A stretch of 64,000 nt of DNA from Erythrobacter aureus (GCF_003355455.1 NZ_CP031357.1:2706501-2770500), one strand, 5' to 3'. Positions 51,944-61,207 are shown, numbered from the stretch's first letter. The notes: a model not told the origin generated them from the letters alone. Numbers and translations are program-made.

Positions 51944-53349
51944 GGGAGATCGTTCCCGCCCAGCGCCTGCCACAGCAGGACACGCGCACGGCGGGCGCGG
52001 CCAAGCGCGGCCGCCGCGCGTTCTCCGCTGGCATCGGCCGCCCGCCGCGCTTCGAGAACGGTCAGGAAATCCGCCAACCCGGCTTCATATCGCGTATTGG
52101 CGAGCCGCGCCGCGCGTTGCAGGTTCGCAGCCTCCGCCGCTGCGGCCCGTGCTTCGACATCGGCGGCGGCAACCAGGCCATAACCCGCCTCGGCATCGCC
52201 CAAAGCCGTATAGACCGTGCCCCGATAGGCCTCGAAAGCAGCCTTCTTTTCCGCTGCGGCTCCATCGATTTCGGCTTGTATCCGTCCGAAATCGAGCAGT
52301 GGACCGGCAATCGTCGCGGCAAGCGAGCCGACCACCGATTCACTGTCGAACACATCGCCGATCCCGAAGGCAAGCAGGCCGATCGCACCCGACAGGTCGA
52401 AGGTCGGAAACCGCCTGCGCGCCGTTGCGGCAAGTTCGGCATCCTCCGCCGCCAGGGTAGCGGCCGCGGCAAGCACGTCCGGTCGGTTGGCGAGCAGCGC
52501 GGAAGGAAGCGTTTCGGGCGGAGCGGGCAGATGCGCATCGGCTTCGCCTTGCGCCAGCGCGGCGCGAACCTGCGCCCCGCTTTGGGCCGTCAGCGTTACG
52601 AGCCGTCCCAGAAGGCGAGTCCGTTCGCTCTCCAGGGCCGCCAGGCGGCTGCGCGAACTGGCTGCCGAGCCTTCCGCGCGCACGCGATCGAAGCCGGGCG
52701 CGATCCCGGCGCGTTCACGCACGTCGGCAAGCCGCGCAAGTTCCCGGGCCGAAGCCAGATCGCTGCGCACTTCGGCATCGCGTGCCTCGACGGTCCGCCA
52801 GTCGATCACGCTCGCCGCGATCTCCGCGAGCAGCGCGTTGCGCACTGCCCGCCGGCTGGCATTCGCGGAATCGATCCGGGCCAGTGCGGCGCGTTCCTGC
52901 GCGCGCAGGCGACCGAACAAGTCGAGGTCCCAGCGCGCCGTGAGATTGGCCGCATAGGATACGCGCTCGGTGTCGAACGTCACCCCCGGCGGCAGATCGC
53001 CGCCGAAAGAGGCCGGGTTGGTGCGCGTGCCGGTTACCGAGGCGTTCGCGCCGATATCGGGCAGACGTTCGGCCCCCGCGCGAGCGGCTCCGGCACGGGC
53101 CTGTTCAACCCGCGCCGCGGCTTCTGCCAAAGTGGGCGAGGAAGCGAGTGCCTGAGCGGCAAGCGTATCGAACGCGGGATCGTCGACCGGAAGCAATCCG
53201 GCCAGGGTCGTTTCCTGCTGCGTATCGGGCGCGAAAAGGAAGCTTTCGGGCAGGACCGGCACCGGTGTCGCGATCTCGGGCGGCGGACCTGCCGCGCAGG
53301 ACGCAAGCGCCAGCGCGCTAGCGGTCAGGAAGAATGCGCGCGGCATCAT
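51940..53349 (-). CDS. Outer-membrane efflux lipoprotein (TolC/NodT family)
   Basis: A 469-residue TolC-like outer-membrane factor. The lipobox is in ASALALASC, so it is anchored as a lipoprotein, typical of the NodT subfamily. The two repeated efflux domains are visible: WDLDLFGRLRAQERAALARIDS (central turn) and the GPLLDFGRIQAEIDGAAAEKKAAFEAYRGTVYTALGDAEAGY stretch; the C-terminus ends with YEAGLADFLTVLEARRA, a family landmark. It is the last gene of the efflux operon and is coupled to the adaptor gene by an ATGATG overlap. It forms the exit duct of the ABC transporter encoded upstream. Confidence 0.88.
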   Translation of the reverse strand: MMPRAFFLTASALALASCAAGPPPEIATPVPVLPESFLFAPDTQQETTLAGLLPVDDPAFDTLAAQALASSPTLAEAAARVEQARAGAARAGAERLPDIGANASVTGTRTNPASFGGDLPPGVTFDTERVSYAANLTARWDLDLFGRLRAQERAALARIDSANASRRAVRNALLAEIAASVIDWRTVEARDAEVRSDLASARELARLADVRERAGIAPGFDRVRAEGSAASSRSRLAALESERTRLLGRLVTLTAQSGAQVRAALAQGEADAHLPAPPETLPSALLANRPDVLAAAATLAAEDAELAATARRRFPTFDLSGAIGLLAFGIGDVFDSESVVGSLAATIAGPLLDFGRIQAEIDGAAAEKKAAFEAYRGTVYTALGDAEAGYGLVAAADVEARAAAAEAANLQRAARLANTRYEAGLADFLTVLEARRAADASGERAAAALGRARRARVLLWQALGGNDLP

Positions 53350-54329
53350 TCCCCATCCCCCTTCGCGGCGATATAGGCATCGACCTGCTGGCCGACGCGG
53401 AACAGGCCGTTGGTTTCGGGCAGTTCATAGATAAGCTGCAGCACGCGCACATCGACACGTTCCGCAGCGCTGTTGGTAAGCGAGCGTTTGGGCACCACGA
53501 GCGGCTCGGCCCGGACGAACCTGGCCTTGACCCGCCGGTCGGATGCACCGCGCGGGCTGACTGTTGCCGGGGCTCCAAGCGCAACGCGCGGCGCCTGCTC
53601 TTCGTCGATATCGATGCGGACATGTAGCGGCTGCGTTTGCCCCATCTCGATGAAGGGTTGCGATCCGCCCCCGCCCATCGTGCTGACATATTCGCCCTTG
53701 CGAATGTTCACCGCCAGAATTTCACCCGCGATCGGCGCGCGCACGGTCAGCCGGCCGATCTCGGTCTGCGCCGACCCTGCGCGAGCCTGTGCGGCCTGCA
53801 GGCGCGCCTGCGCAAGCCTCTGTCGCTCGCGGGCGGTGGACGCGTCACCCTCCGCGCGGATCACTTCGGCCCGGCTGACCGCTGCCGGGTCGTCGACATT
53901 GCGATACAGCGCGAGTTGCTGCTCTGCGGTGGCCCGCGCAGTACGGGCTTCCGCAATCGCGGCGCGCGCCTCTGCAATCGCTGCATTGGCCTCGCGTAGC
54001 TGTGCCCGCACGGCGCGGTCATCGACGGTGAACAGCACCTGCCCCTCGCTCACGCGGTCACCCGGCTGAACGGACAGGCCTGTGATAAGCCCGGACAGCG
54101 CCGAGCCGATCTGAATCGTCTCGCTCGAGGGTTCGACCACGCCCGCGCCCGCGACACGCGCCTGCGCCGCCAGCTCCGCCGGAGCGCGCGGGGGCTCGCG
54201 CCCGGGCTCGCTGAGTTCCCGATCGGGCAGGCCGACGAAAATGAACAGCACCGCCGCGAGCAAACCGAGCAGGGCAATCACCGGGAGAATTTGGCGCGAA
54301 AAGCTTAGGTTTTTCCAGTTGAGTGCCAT
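53346..54329 (-). CDS. HlyD/MacA-type periplasmic adaptor
   Basis: A 327-residue membrane fusion protein: one N-terminal membrane helix (ILPVIALLGLLAAVLFIFVGL), a lipoyl/barrel-sandwich hybrid domain (ETIQIGSALSGLITGLSVQPGDRVSEGQVLFTVDDRAVRAQ) and a coiled-coil hairpin rich in Ala, Arg and Glu (about 100-190). The second half has the lipoyl return and beta-barrel (VRAPIAGEILAVNIRKGEYV). It links the ABC permease to the TolC-like channel. Its stop overlaps the channel gene start. The layout resembles DevB/MacA. Confidence 0.9.
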   Translation of the reverse strand: MALNWKNLSFSRQILPVIALLGLLAAVLFIFVGLPDRELSEPGREPPRAPAELAAQARVAGAGVVEPSSETIQIGSALSGLITGLSVQPGDRVSEGQVLFTVDDRAVRAQLREANAAIAEARAAIAEARTARATAEQQLALYRNVDDPAAVSRAEVIRAEGDASTARERQRLAQARLQAAQARAGSAQTEIGRLTVRAPIAGEILAVNIRKGEYVSTMGGGGSQPFIEMGQTQPLHVRIDIDEEQAPRVALGAPATVSPRGASDRRVKARFVRAEPLVVPKRSLTNSAAERVDVRVLQLIYELPETNGLFRVGQQVDAYIAAKGDGE

Positions 54330-54330
54330 G

Positions 54331-55074
54331 TCAGTGTCCTTCGGGCACGTCCGTGCCGTCGTGGGTGATCCGCCCGTCCTCGAGCACGAGGATACGGTCG
54401 GCGAGGTCGAAAATCCGATTATCGTGGGTCACGATTATGCATGCGCGGTCTTCCGCGACCGCGACATCGCGCAGGAGATCCATCACCCGGCGGCCCGAAG
54501 ACGCATCGAGCGCCGCCGTCGGTTCGTCGCACACCACCAGGCGCGGCTCGTGAACCAAGGCGCGGGCAATGGCGACGCGCTGTTGCTGTCCGCCCGATAG
54601 CTGGCGCGGCAGCTTGTCCGCCTGATCGCCGATATTGAGCTTTTCCAGCATGGCGACCGCTTTTTCTCGCGCTTCGAGCCGGTCCATCCCCTGGGCGATC
54701 AGCGGCACCGCCGCGTTGTTTGCAGCGTCGATCGAGGGGATCAGATTATACTGCTGGAAGATGAAGCCGATGTTTTGCAGGCGGAATTCCACCAGGTCGG
54801 TATCGCCCAGCTCGTAGATGTCGGTCCCGAATACCTTCACTTCGCCCAGCGTCGGCCACAAAATGCCGCACATGATCGAAATAAGAGTCGTCTTGCCCGA
54901 ACCGCTTTCTCCGACGAGGAAGGTCAGCTCGCCCGCGCGGATATCGAGATCGATCCCGTGAAGCACGGTGATCGTCTGCTGTCCCGCCTGGAAATCGCGC
55001 GTCACGCCGCGTGTGCAGATCGCCGCTTCGGGCTTGCATCCGCCGATGGCGCTGGTGTCGATCGGCGTGCCCAT
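54331..55074 (-). CDS. ABC transporter ATP-binding protein (MacB/LolD-type)
   Basis: A 247-residue ABC ATPase. Walker A GESGSGKT is at about residues 55-62, the Q-loop is in FIFQQYNLIPSI, signature LSGGQQQR and Walker B VVCDEPTAALD follow, with switch His in IIVTHDN. The sequence belongs to the LolD/MacB/DevA group that partners FtsX-like permeases. The ATG at 55074 overlaps the permease stop (TGATG). The N-terminal extension of about 25 residues precedes the fold. Cytoplasmic side of the efflux complex. Confidence 0.92.
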   Translation of the reverse strand: MGTPIDTSAIGGCKPEAAICTRGVTRDFQAGQQTITVLHGIDLDIRAGELTFLVGESGSGKTTLISIMCGILWPTLGEVKVFGTDIYELGDTDLVEFRLQNIGFIFQQYNLIPSIDAANNAAVPLIAQGMDRLEAREKAVAMLEKLNIGDQADKLPRQLSGGQQQRVAIARALVHEPRLVVCDEPTAALDASSGRRVMDLLRDVAVAEDRACIIVTHDNRIFDLADRILVLEDGRITHDGTDVPEGH

Positions 55075-56207
55075 CAGCGGAACACCGATGCCGGCTCGGT
55101 CTTGAGCACGTTGCGCAGCGCCAGCCAGCCGGTCAGCGCGAGGATGAGGAATACCGCAACCAGGCTGACCAGCGGGATTTGCCACGGAATGTAAAATCCC
55201 TTGAAGGTCGGATTGCTCGAGAAACCCCAGATGAAGAACACCGTCCCGATCACGCCGAGACCGTAGCCGATCAGCCCCACCAGCCCGGCTTGTACCGCGA
55301 CCATCCGGCGGATTTTCCGATTGGTGACGCCGATCGCCTTCAGCGCGCCGAACTGCTTTATGTTGTCGCGGATGAACAGGCTGAAGGTCAGCCCCACGAT
55401 TGCCACGCCGACAATGAAGCCAAGCGCGACGGTAATCCCGAAATTCAGCGGAATACCCGTGTTCTCGATAATGAAATCGATCCCGTCCTGCGCGAATTCG
55501 TCGCGTGTCCGGGCCTTGAGGCCGGTTTCGCGTTCGATCCGTTCCGACAGGGCCTTGGCCTGCATCGGATCTTCGGCACCCACCAGCACGAAAGACAGGC
55601 GATTGCGCGTGCCCGGCACGTAATTCAGCGCCTGACTGTATTTGGTATAGAGCACGACGGTGCTGGTGAAGCTGGGGATCGCATCGGCAATACCCCTTAT
55701 CACCGCACGCTGATCGTTCAGCTCCAATCGCTCGCCGATCGGGGACTGGCCGGGAAACATGCGCGTGGTGCCGACATCGTCGATGATCACGCTGTCAGGC
55801 CGCGAAAGAACGTCCGAAGACCCTTCGAGCATGTGCTTGGGCAGGCCGATCAGCGTCGCATCGTCGACCCCGATGACCGCCACCCCTTCGAGATCGCCAT
55901 CCTTGGTCCGAACGCTGGCCTGCGCACGGATATGCGGCACCGCCCATTCCACGCCCGGTACGCTGCGCACCTTGTCGAGCGCGGTGGACGGCAGGGCGTA
56001 AGCGACATCGCTTGTCCGGCTGACCGGGTCCATCACCCACACATCCGCGCTGGAGACATTGTAAACGCCGCTCGCCCCGCGCTCGATCAGATTGACGAAA
56101 ATGGTCAATTGTTGCGTAATGAGCAGAGTGGAGAACGCGATGCCGAACACCAGTCCGTAAAATTTCTGGGCGTCCCCGGTAAGCATTCTGATCGCAATCC
56201 AGAGCAT
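55074..56207 (-). CDS. FtsX-like ABC permease (DevC/MacB type)
   Basis: A 377-residue inner-membrane permease with the FtsX topology: one N-terminal membrane helix (FYGLVFGIAFSTLLITQQL), a periplasmic domain of about 210 residues, then three C-terminal helices (ITVALGFIVGVAIVGLTFSLF, MVAVQAGLVGLIGYGLGVIG, LVSLVAVFLILALTGWLAL). The region FGALKAIGVTNRKIRRMVAVQ is the family signature. This is the first gene of the operon permease-ATPase-adaptor-channel. Its upstream region carries twin TetR palindromes, so a ligand of the divergent TetR probably induces it. Export of a toxic or signalling amphiphile is the likely role. Confidence 0.9.
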   Translation of the reverse strand: MLWIAIRMLTGDAQKFYGLVFGIAFSTLLITQQLTIFVNLIERGASGVYNVSSADVWVMDPVSRTSDVAYALPSTALDKVRSVPGVEWAVPHIRAQASVRTKDGDLEGVAVIGVDDATLIGLPKHMLEGSSDVLSRPDSVIIDDVGTTRMFPGQSPIGERLELNDQRAVIRGIADAIPSFTSTVVLYTKYSQALNYVPGTRNRLSFVLVGAEDPMQAKALSERIERETGLKARTRDEFAQDGIDFIIENTGIPLNFGITVALGFIVGVAIVGLTFSLFIRDNIKQFGALKAIGVTNRKIRRMVAVQAGLVGLIGYGLGVIGTVFFIWGFSSNPTFKGFYIPWQIPLVSLVAVFLILALTGWLALRNVLKTEPASVFR

Positions 56208-56242
56208 GCTTGCTTGCCTTCGCCTTCCGACTCGTCCATTAG

Positions 56243-56276
56243 TGAACGATAGCGTTCAACTGAACGGGACCGTTCA
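56243..56276. promoter_or_regulatory. Twin TetR operators in the efflux/TetR divergent promoter
   Basis: Two perfect palindromes: TGAACG-ATAG-CGTTCA at 56243-56258 and TGAACG-GGAC-CGTTCA at 56261-56276, 18 bp apart centre to centre. They lie 36 bp upstream of the permease start and run up to two bases before the TTG start of the TetR gene. Two dimers could bind side by side and repress both directions. Confidence 0.85.
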
Positions 56277-56278
56277 AT

Positions 56279-56905
56279 TTGTCAAGCGAGAGCTCGAAAA
56301 AACCAGGTCGGCCGATAATCACGGCAAAGCGCGACGCGATCATCGCGGCGGCGGCGGAGTCTTTCTTCACCAAAGGTTTCGCGGCGACGTCAATCGAACA
56401 GGTCGCGGCGGATGCGGGTGTTTCGAAGGTCACGATATATAATCATTTCGGCGACAAACGGGCGTTGTTCGCGGCGTCGGTCGACGATCAATGCGCTGCC
56501 ATGCGGGCGAGTTTCGCGCTCGAGCCCGCGCCTACCGGTACGCTGCGCGAGCGCCTTACGGCAATCGCGGAGGCGATGGTCGCCTTCCTGTCGCGCGAGG
56601 AACTGGTGCGCTTCGACCGCCGGATTGCCGCGGAAACCGAGACCGAGCCCGAAATCGGCGAGGCGTTTCTTGCCGCAGGGCCGCACCGCATGCGCTCTGC
56701 CTTCACCGCATTGCTCGACACCATGGTTGCAGGCGGCGAACTCGATATCGCAGATACCGAACTGGCGGTCGAACAATTCGTCTCGATGTGCAAGGGCATG
56801 GGCGATCTGGAGCGCCGCTTCGGCCAACCCGCCGATCCGGCGCGTGACCGCCGCCGCATCGATGGCGCCGTCGAGGTTTTTTGCCGCGCCTATGCGCGCG
56901 GCTAG
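56279..56905 (+). CDS. TetR/AcrR regulator of the efflux operon
   Basis: A 208-residue TetR-family regulator. The N-terminal DNA-binding domain reads KRDAIIAAAAESFFTKGFAATSIEQVAADAGVSKVTIYNHFGDKRALF, with the usual helix-turn-helix. The C-terminal part (ELVRFDRRIAAETETEPEIGEAF) matches the TetR_C_7-like domain of this group. No ATG exists near the N-terminus; TTG at 56279 is the only start with a complete domain, because an upstream stop codon at 56261-56263 blocks longer forms. The only ribosome-site candidate, GGGA, lies inside the operator. It is divergent from the efflux genes and probably represses both. Confidence 0.85.
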   Translation: MSSESSKKPGRPIITAKRDAIIAAAAESFFTKGFAATSIEQVAADAGVSKVTIYNHFGDKRALFAASVDDQCAAMRASFALEPAPTGTLRERLTAIAEAMVAFLSREELVRFDRRIAAETETEPEIGEAFLAAGPHRMRSAFTALLDTMVAGGELDIADTELAVEQFVSMCKGMGDLERRFGQPADPARDRRRIDGAVEVFCRAYARG

Positions 56906-56932
56906 TCCGGCGCCCGCCCACCTGCCGACGCT

Positions 56933-57760
56933 TCAGTCTTCGAGAGAGATCGAAATCCGGCGATTGCGCGGATCGGCGGGATCGCCGGAAATCAGCGGCT
57001 CTGTGTCCGCAACGCCTTCGATCCGACGGAAACGGCCCCGTGAAATGCCATGGCGGATCAGCGTCTGGCGGGTTGCCTCGGCGCGCCCGGCGGAAAGCGA
57101 CCAATTGTTGACCCGCGTCGGATCGCGATATTGCAGGGCATCGGTGTGACCGCGCACCGTGATCTGGCCACCTTCCGGCCCGATGGCTTCGGCCACGATA
57201 TCGAGCAGATCGCGTGCGTCCGGGGTCAGCACCGTGGTACCCAGAGCGAACATCGAGAAGTCCGCATCGTCGACCAGGTCGATCCGGATGCCAGTCGTCG
57301 TATCGATCATCCGCACCTGGCGCATCAGCCGCTTGAGCCGTTCCTTGTCGGCGATCGCCTCGGTAACGCGGATCTGTATCCGCTTGATGGTCGCGGCGCC
57401 CTCTTTCGGGCCTCCCGTCGCATCGCGTGGCACGGTGAGCGTCTTCGTTCCCGTCTGCCCGGCGGCATGCGGGTAATTGTCCACATCGACCAGCGAGGAT
57501 CCACCCAACACGCCGTCGGCGCCCGCGCTCTGTTCCTTGGTCTTGACCAGCGTCGGGGTGAAATAGTCAGCCAGCCCCTTGCGCTGGTCTTCCGTGGTCG
57601 CACCGAGCAGCCAGAGCAGCAGGAAGAAGGCCATCATCGCGGTCACAAAGTCGGCATAGGCCACCTTCCACGCTCCGCCATGATGCCCCGCCTCCACGAC
57701 GGTCACCTTCTTGACGATGATCGGAACGGGATCGTTGCGGCCGTCTGCCTTGCTGGCCAT
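56933..57760 (-). CDS. motB: Flagellar motor stator MotB
   Basis: A 275-residue stator protein. Its single membrane helix near the N-terminus, AYADFVTAMMAFFLLLWLLG, contains the essential proton-binding Asp. The C-terminal OmpA-like domain has VRGHTDALQY and NWSLSAGRAEATRQTLIRHGI, which bind peptidoglycan. It lies directly after motA (1 nt gap), as is usual. Together they form the proton-driven torque unit. The gene is the last of the minus-strand flagellar block in this window. Confidence 0.95.
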   Translation of the reverse strand: MASKADGRNDPVPIIVKKVTVVEAGHHGGAWKVAYADFVTAMMAFFLLLWLLGATTEDQRKGLADYFTPTLVKTKEQSAGADGVLGGSSLVDVDNYPHAAGQTGTKTLTVPRDATGGPKEGAATIKRIQIRVTEAIADKERLKRLMRQVRMIDTTTGIRIDLVDDADFSMFALGTTVLTPDARDLLDIVAEAIGPEGGQITVRGHTDALQYRDPTRVNNWSLSAGRAEATRQTLIRHGISRGRFRRIEGVADTEPLISGDPADPRNRRISISLED

Positions 57761-57761
57761 G

Positions 57762-58625
57762 TCAACGCCCCCGCAACGCGTCGAGGAGTTCGTTCAGGCC
57801 GGGGCGGACCGTATGGCCGAGGCTCGACCGGGCGCTTTCCACCACCAGCGGCTGCGGATGGCCATAAAGCGACGCGATGATCACCTGCTTTACCGCATGG
57901 AAGATCTGCTCGTCCTGCTCGAGTACCTGTTTGAGACGCCCGGCAAGTGGGCCGACGATACCATAGGCCAGCAACACGCCGAGGAAGGTTCCGACCAGCG
58001 CCGCGCCGATCATCTTGCCGAGGATTTCGGGCGGCTGATCGATCGATCCCATTGTTTTGACAACCCCCAGAACGGCGGCGACGATACCGAGAGCCGGCAA
58101 GGCGTCGGACAGCGTCTGGAGATTGTGTTGCGGTTCGTGCTGCTCGTGGAAGTGCGTTTTCATTGCATTGTCCATCACCTCTTCGACGGCATGCGTTTCC
58201 AGCGTGCCGGAAGAGACCACCAGCAATGTCAGCGTGTCGCAGATGAGCGCGGTGAGAGCCTCGTTCTTGAGGAGGTTCGGATACTCGCTGAAAACGGTGG
58301 AATTGGCCGGGTCGTCGACGTGACTCTCAAGCGCCACCGGACCGTCGTTCTTGAGCATGCGCATCAGTTGCGTCGTCAGAGCGATCGCATCGATATGGTC
58401 CTGCTTGGTGTGTTGCGGACCCTTGAAGATTTTCTTGAAGGCCCCGCCGAGAGCCTTCAGCCCGTCGAGCGAATTGCCCGCCACCATCGCGCCGACGGCC
58501 GCCCCGCCGATGATGAGCATTTCGTACGGCATGGCCGCAAGAACCGGACCCATCGCGCCGCCGCTGAGCATAAAACCGCCGAAAACCATGATGATCAGGA
58601 CGATGATGCCGATGATCGCGTACAT
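57762..58625 (-). CDS. motA: Flagellar motor stator MotA
   Basis: A 287-residue inner-membrane stator protein with four hydrophobic segments: IIGIIVLIIMVFGGFMLSGG, PYEMLIIGGAAVGAMVAGN, ALPALGIVAAVLGVVKTMG and ALVGTFLGVLLAYGIVGPLA. The prolines in the third and fourth segments correspond to the functional prolines of MotA. The large cytoplasmic loop would hold the conserved charged residues contacting FliG. ATG at 58625, motB starts 1 nt after its stop. It follows flgL by 28 nt and may be in the same operon. Confidence 0.95.
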   Translation of the reverse strand: MYAIIGIIVLIIMVFGGFMLSGGAMGPVLAAMPYEMLIIGGAAVGAMVAGNSLDGLKALGGAFKKIFKGPQHTKQDHIDAIALTTQLMRMLKNDGPVALESHVDDPANSTVFSEYPNLLKNEALTALICDTLTLLVVSSGTLETHAVEEVMDNAMKTHFHEQHEPQHNLQTLSDALPALGIVAAVLGVVKTMGSIDQPPEILGKMIGAALVGTFLGVLLAYGIVGPLAGRLKQVLEQDEQIFHAVKQVIIASLYGHPQPLVVESARSSLGHTVRPGLNELLDALRGR

Positions 58626-58653
58626 TATGCAATTCCTCCGATTACGCGCGCGA

Positions 58654-59565
58654 TCAGCGCAGCATTGAAAACAGCGAAAGGTTGGCGAGACGAACGAAGC
58701 TGGCCTGGCTTGCCTCGAGGACGGTCATGGTTTCCTGAAGGCGCGTCATCGTGGTGGCGATGTCCGCCCCCCCGACATTCGTTCGTTCCTCCGCGATGCG
58801 TTCGGCGTTGTTTTCCCGTCGCTCGCTCATCAGGTCGATCCAGTTGAGGCGGGCACCAACCACGGTCTGAGCGGTAGTAACCTTCTCCAGGCCTGCATCG
58901 ATATCCGCAAGCGCCGCGGAACTCGCGTCGGCTGCCGCCTGACCGCCGCTGGCAAGCGCGGTCGCGAGGCCGCCCAGAACGGCGAAGAGATCGGTCGGAC
59001 CGCTCGGCGCCTCGAATTCGAAGATTTCCGGTCCGGTCAGAGCCGGTTCGACAGACTGCCCCTCGCCGATTTCCAGCGGGGTAACGGTTGCGGTACCGAC
59101 GAACTGTACACCCGTGCCATTGTCGACATAGGCCGATCCGCTCGCTTGTCCGCCGAGAAGCGCATGGCCCGAAATGTTGCGGCTGTTGGCCAGCAGGATC
59201 AGGTTTTCGCGCAGGCTGGCGACCTCTACTCCAATAGCCCCGCGCTGTTCGTCGCTCAGCGTACTGGAAGAGGCCTGAACCGCCAGTTCCCGTACCCGCA
59301 CGACGAGATCGCCGATCGAAGTCAGCGTCTGGTCGGTGAGGGAAAGATCCGCTTCGGCGAGTTGCGAATTGCGCGTATCGACACTGGCCATACGATCATT
59401 GCGCGACAGGGTGCGCAGGCGTGCGGCGGCCACGGGATCGTCCGAGGAGCGTTCGAGGCGCTCACCGGTACCGATCTGCTGCTGGAGCGATTCTGCTTGT
59501 GCACGCAAGGCCCCGATCTGGCGAGAGCCGCGTTCATAGAATGCGCCGGTGCTGAGATTGATCAT
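58654..59565 (-). CDS. flgL: Flagellar hook-associated protein FlgL (HAP3)
   Basis: A 303-residue hook-filament junction protein. The N-terminal coiled coil reads MINLSTGAFYERGSRQIGALRAQAESLQQQIGTGERLERSSDDPVAAARL, typical of FlgL/flagellin-like D0-D1 regions. The C-terminal NVGGADIATTMTRLQETMTVLEASQASFVRLANLSLFSML helix is the matching half. The size is normal for FlgL (about 300). Its start overlaps the flgK stop (ATGA). Confidence 0.93.
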   Translation of the reverse strand: MINLSTGAFYERGSRQIGALRAQAESLQQQIGTGERLERSSDDPVAAARLRTLSRNDRMASVDTRNSQLAEADLSLTDQTLTSIGDLVVRVRELAVQASSSTLSDEQRGAIGVEVASLRENLILLANSRNISGHALLGGQASGSAYVDNGTGVQFVGTATVTPLEIGEGQSVEPALTGPEIFEFEAPSGPTDLFAVLGGLATALASGGQAAADASSAALADIDAGLEKVTTAQTVVGARLNWIDLMSERRENNAERIAEERTNVGGADIATTMTRLQETMTVLEASQASFVRLANLSLFSMLR

Positions 59566-60902
59566 CGCCCGATCCCCAAGAGAGTGTCGAAAATTTCGCT
59601 CGCTGTCTGCATGGCCCGGCCCGAGGCCTGGAAAGCCTGCTGGAAGCGAATGAGATTGGCGGCTTCCTGGTCGAGATCGACTCCCGACTGCGCTTCGAGC
59701 GACACGCGCGCAGAAGATGCGATCGTTTCGAGCGCGCCTTGTGTCACGTCCCGCCCGGCGACCTTGCTGGAGACGTCGAACAACAGGCCGCTGAGCTTTT
59801 GCGCGGGATCGAGGCCGGCCAGCGACTGGCGCAGCGCGTCGAGATTGGCATCGTCGCGGCTACCGGCGCCCGCGCCGGCAGGTGCCGTCGCGATCCCTCC
59901 GCCCTCGGTCATGACAACGCGCAGAGTTCCCGCTGTCGTTCCGGCGAAGATCGGTTGCCCCTGAGCCCCGTCGAGATCGACGCCCGCCATCTGCGCATTG
60001 TTGACTGCATCGGCCAGCCCGGCAGCGATCGTATCGAGCCGGCCGCGGGTCGATGCCAGTTCCGTAAGGGCCAGCGAAGCACCGGCCAGGCTGCCCGACC
60101 CGGGCTGCATCGCCTGACCATCGACAGCGAAGCTCAGCGTTCCATCTGCTGCGACAGACGATGTGAGGGTTCCCGCGGTGCCACCTTGCACGAAGCTGCG
60201 GGGCGGGTTGGAGCCGAGCGATACGGCTACGGTGCCATCGCTGGCAAAACTGGTGGTCAACGAGCTGAACCCGGCCAACCGTTCGAGCATCTGGTCGCGC
60301 TGGTCGAGCAGGGCGGCGCGGTCGCTGCTACCGCTCCCCGCCCGCGTCAGACGCAGGTTCACCCGGGCCAGCTCGGCGCCGACGACATTGGCGTCGGAAA
60401 CCTGCGCATCGGCCTCGAATCGCAGGCCATCGCCCACGGCATCGAAGCTCGACGCCGCGATGTTGAATTTGTCCGCCAGCGTCGAGGCTTCGGCGATCAC
60501 CGCCGCGCGCCGGGACGGATCCACCGGATCGCTGGCGAGCTGCTGGAGCGCCGCCTCCAATTCGACTGCCGAGGAAAACACGCCCGATTGCTCGACCGCG
60601 CTTTCGATGTTGCGCAGTCCCGACAATTCGACATTGGCCCGCTGAAGGTCGCCCGATGTGCGACGAACCTCGCCCTGGAGAAAGGAATCCGCATTGCGGC
60701 GGATTTCCGCGATACGCGCGCCCGACAGCGAGATGTCGCCAATCCGTCCGGCCCCGCCCGAGGCCGAGACCTCCTCGATACGCAGGCTGCGGCGAACATA
60801 GCCATCGCTCGACGCATTGGCGATGTTCTGCGCCGTGACGTCCAGCGCGCCGCGCGCTGCACGCGCGCCGCTTGCGGCAATCGAGAGGAGGTCGGATGCC
60901 AT
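59562..60902 (-). CDS. flgK: Flagellar hook-associated protein FlgK (HAP1)
   Basis: A 446-residue protein that joins the hook to FlgL and the filament. It begins MASDLLSIAASGARAARGALDVTAQNIANASSDGYVRRS, the conserved N-terminal segment of flagellar rod/hook-family proteins. The end (SGVDLDQEAANLIRFQQAFQASGRAMQTASEIFDTLLGIGR) is the matching C-terminal D0 helix. Somewhat short for FlgK, as in other sphingomonads. Start overlaps flgJ stop. Confidence 0.93.
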   Translation of the reverse strand: MASDLLSIAASGARAARGALDVTAQNIANASSDGYVRRSLRIEEVSASGGAGRIGDISLSGARIAEIRRNADSFLQGEVRRTSGDLQRANVELSGLRNIESAVEQSGVFSSAVELEAALQQLASDPVDPSRRAAVIAEASTLADKFNIAASSFDAVGDGLRFEADAQVSDANVVGAELARVNLRLTRAGSGSSDRAALLDQRDQMLERLAGFSSLTTSFASDGTVAVSLGSNPPRSFVQGGTAGTLTSSVAADGTLSFAVDGQAMQPGSGSLAGASLALTELASTRGRLDTIAAGLADAVNNAQMAGVDLDGAQGQPIFAGTTAGTLRVVMTEGGGIATAPAGAGAGSRDDANLDALRQSLAGLDPAQKLSGLLFDVSSKVAGRDVTQGALETIASSARVSLEAQSGVDLDQEAANLIRFQQAFQASGRAMQTASEIFDTLLGIGR

Positions 60903-61207
60903 CAGCCGTCACCCTGCGGAAGAAAGCGTGCAAGCTGGTTCTCGATCGCCGCGGCGAAACCGAGCTGGCCCGATTTTGCCGTCACGTCAGCGAATTGCGA
61001 ATCGCGCATCTCGCGAAACGTTTCCTCGCCCTGCCCGCCGAACAGATCGTCGCCGCCGAAATCGGTGCTTCGCGCACTCGCCAGCATCTGACGCAGCAGG
61101 ATCGCCTCGAATTGCTGCGCGGCATCGCGCAGTTCGTTGCGGGCGGGCGCGGGTTCGCGGTCCGCCAGTGGCCGGGCGCCACCGAGATTGATCGAGTCGA
61201 GGGTCAT
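60902..61207 (-). CDS. flgJ: Flagellar rod-capping protein FlgJ, rod-binding domain only
   Basis: A 101-residue protein with the FlgJ N-terminal rod-binding domain: RNELRDAAQQFEAILLRQMLASAR and the GGQGEETFREMRDSQFADV segment. The C-terminal peptidoglycan-hydrolase domain of enterobacterial FlgJ is absent, as in many alphaproteobacteria, which use a separate hydrolase. It overlaps flgI by 4 nt and flgK by 1 nt. Confidence 0.9.
   Translation of the reverse strand: MTLDSINLGGARPLADREPAPARNELRDAAQQFEAILLRQMLASARSTDFGGDDLFGGQGEETFREMRDSQFADVTAKSGQLGFAAAIENQLARFLPQGDG

Noticed and set aside
54331..55185. Longer N-terminal form of the ABC ATPase from 55185
   Set aside because: The added residues overlap the permease gene in another frame and have no similarity to ABC proteins.
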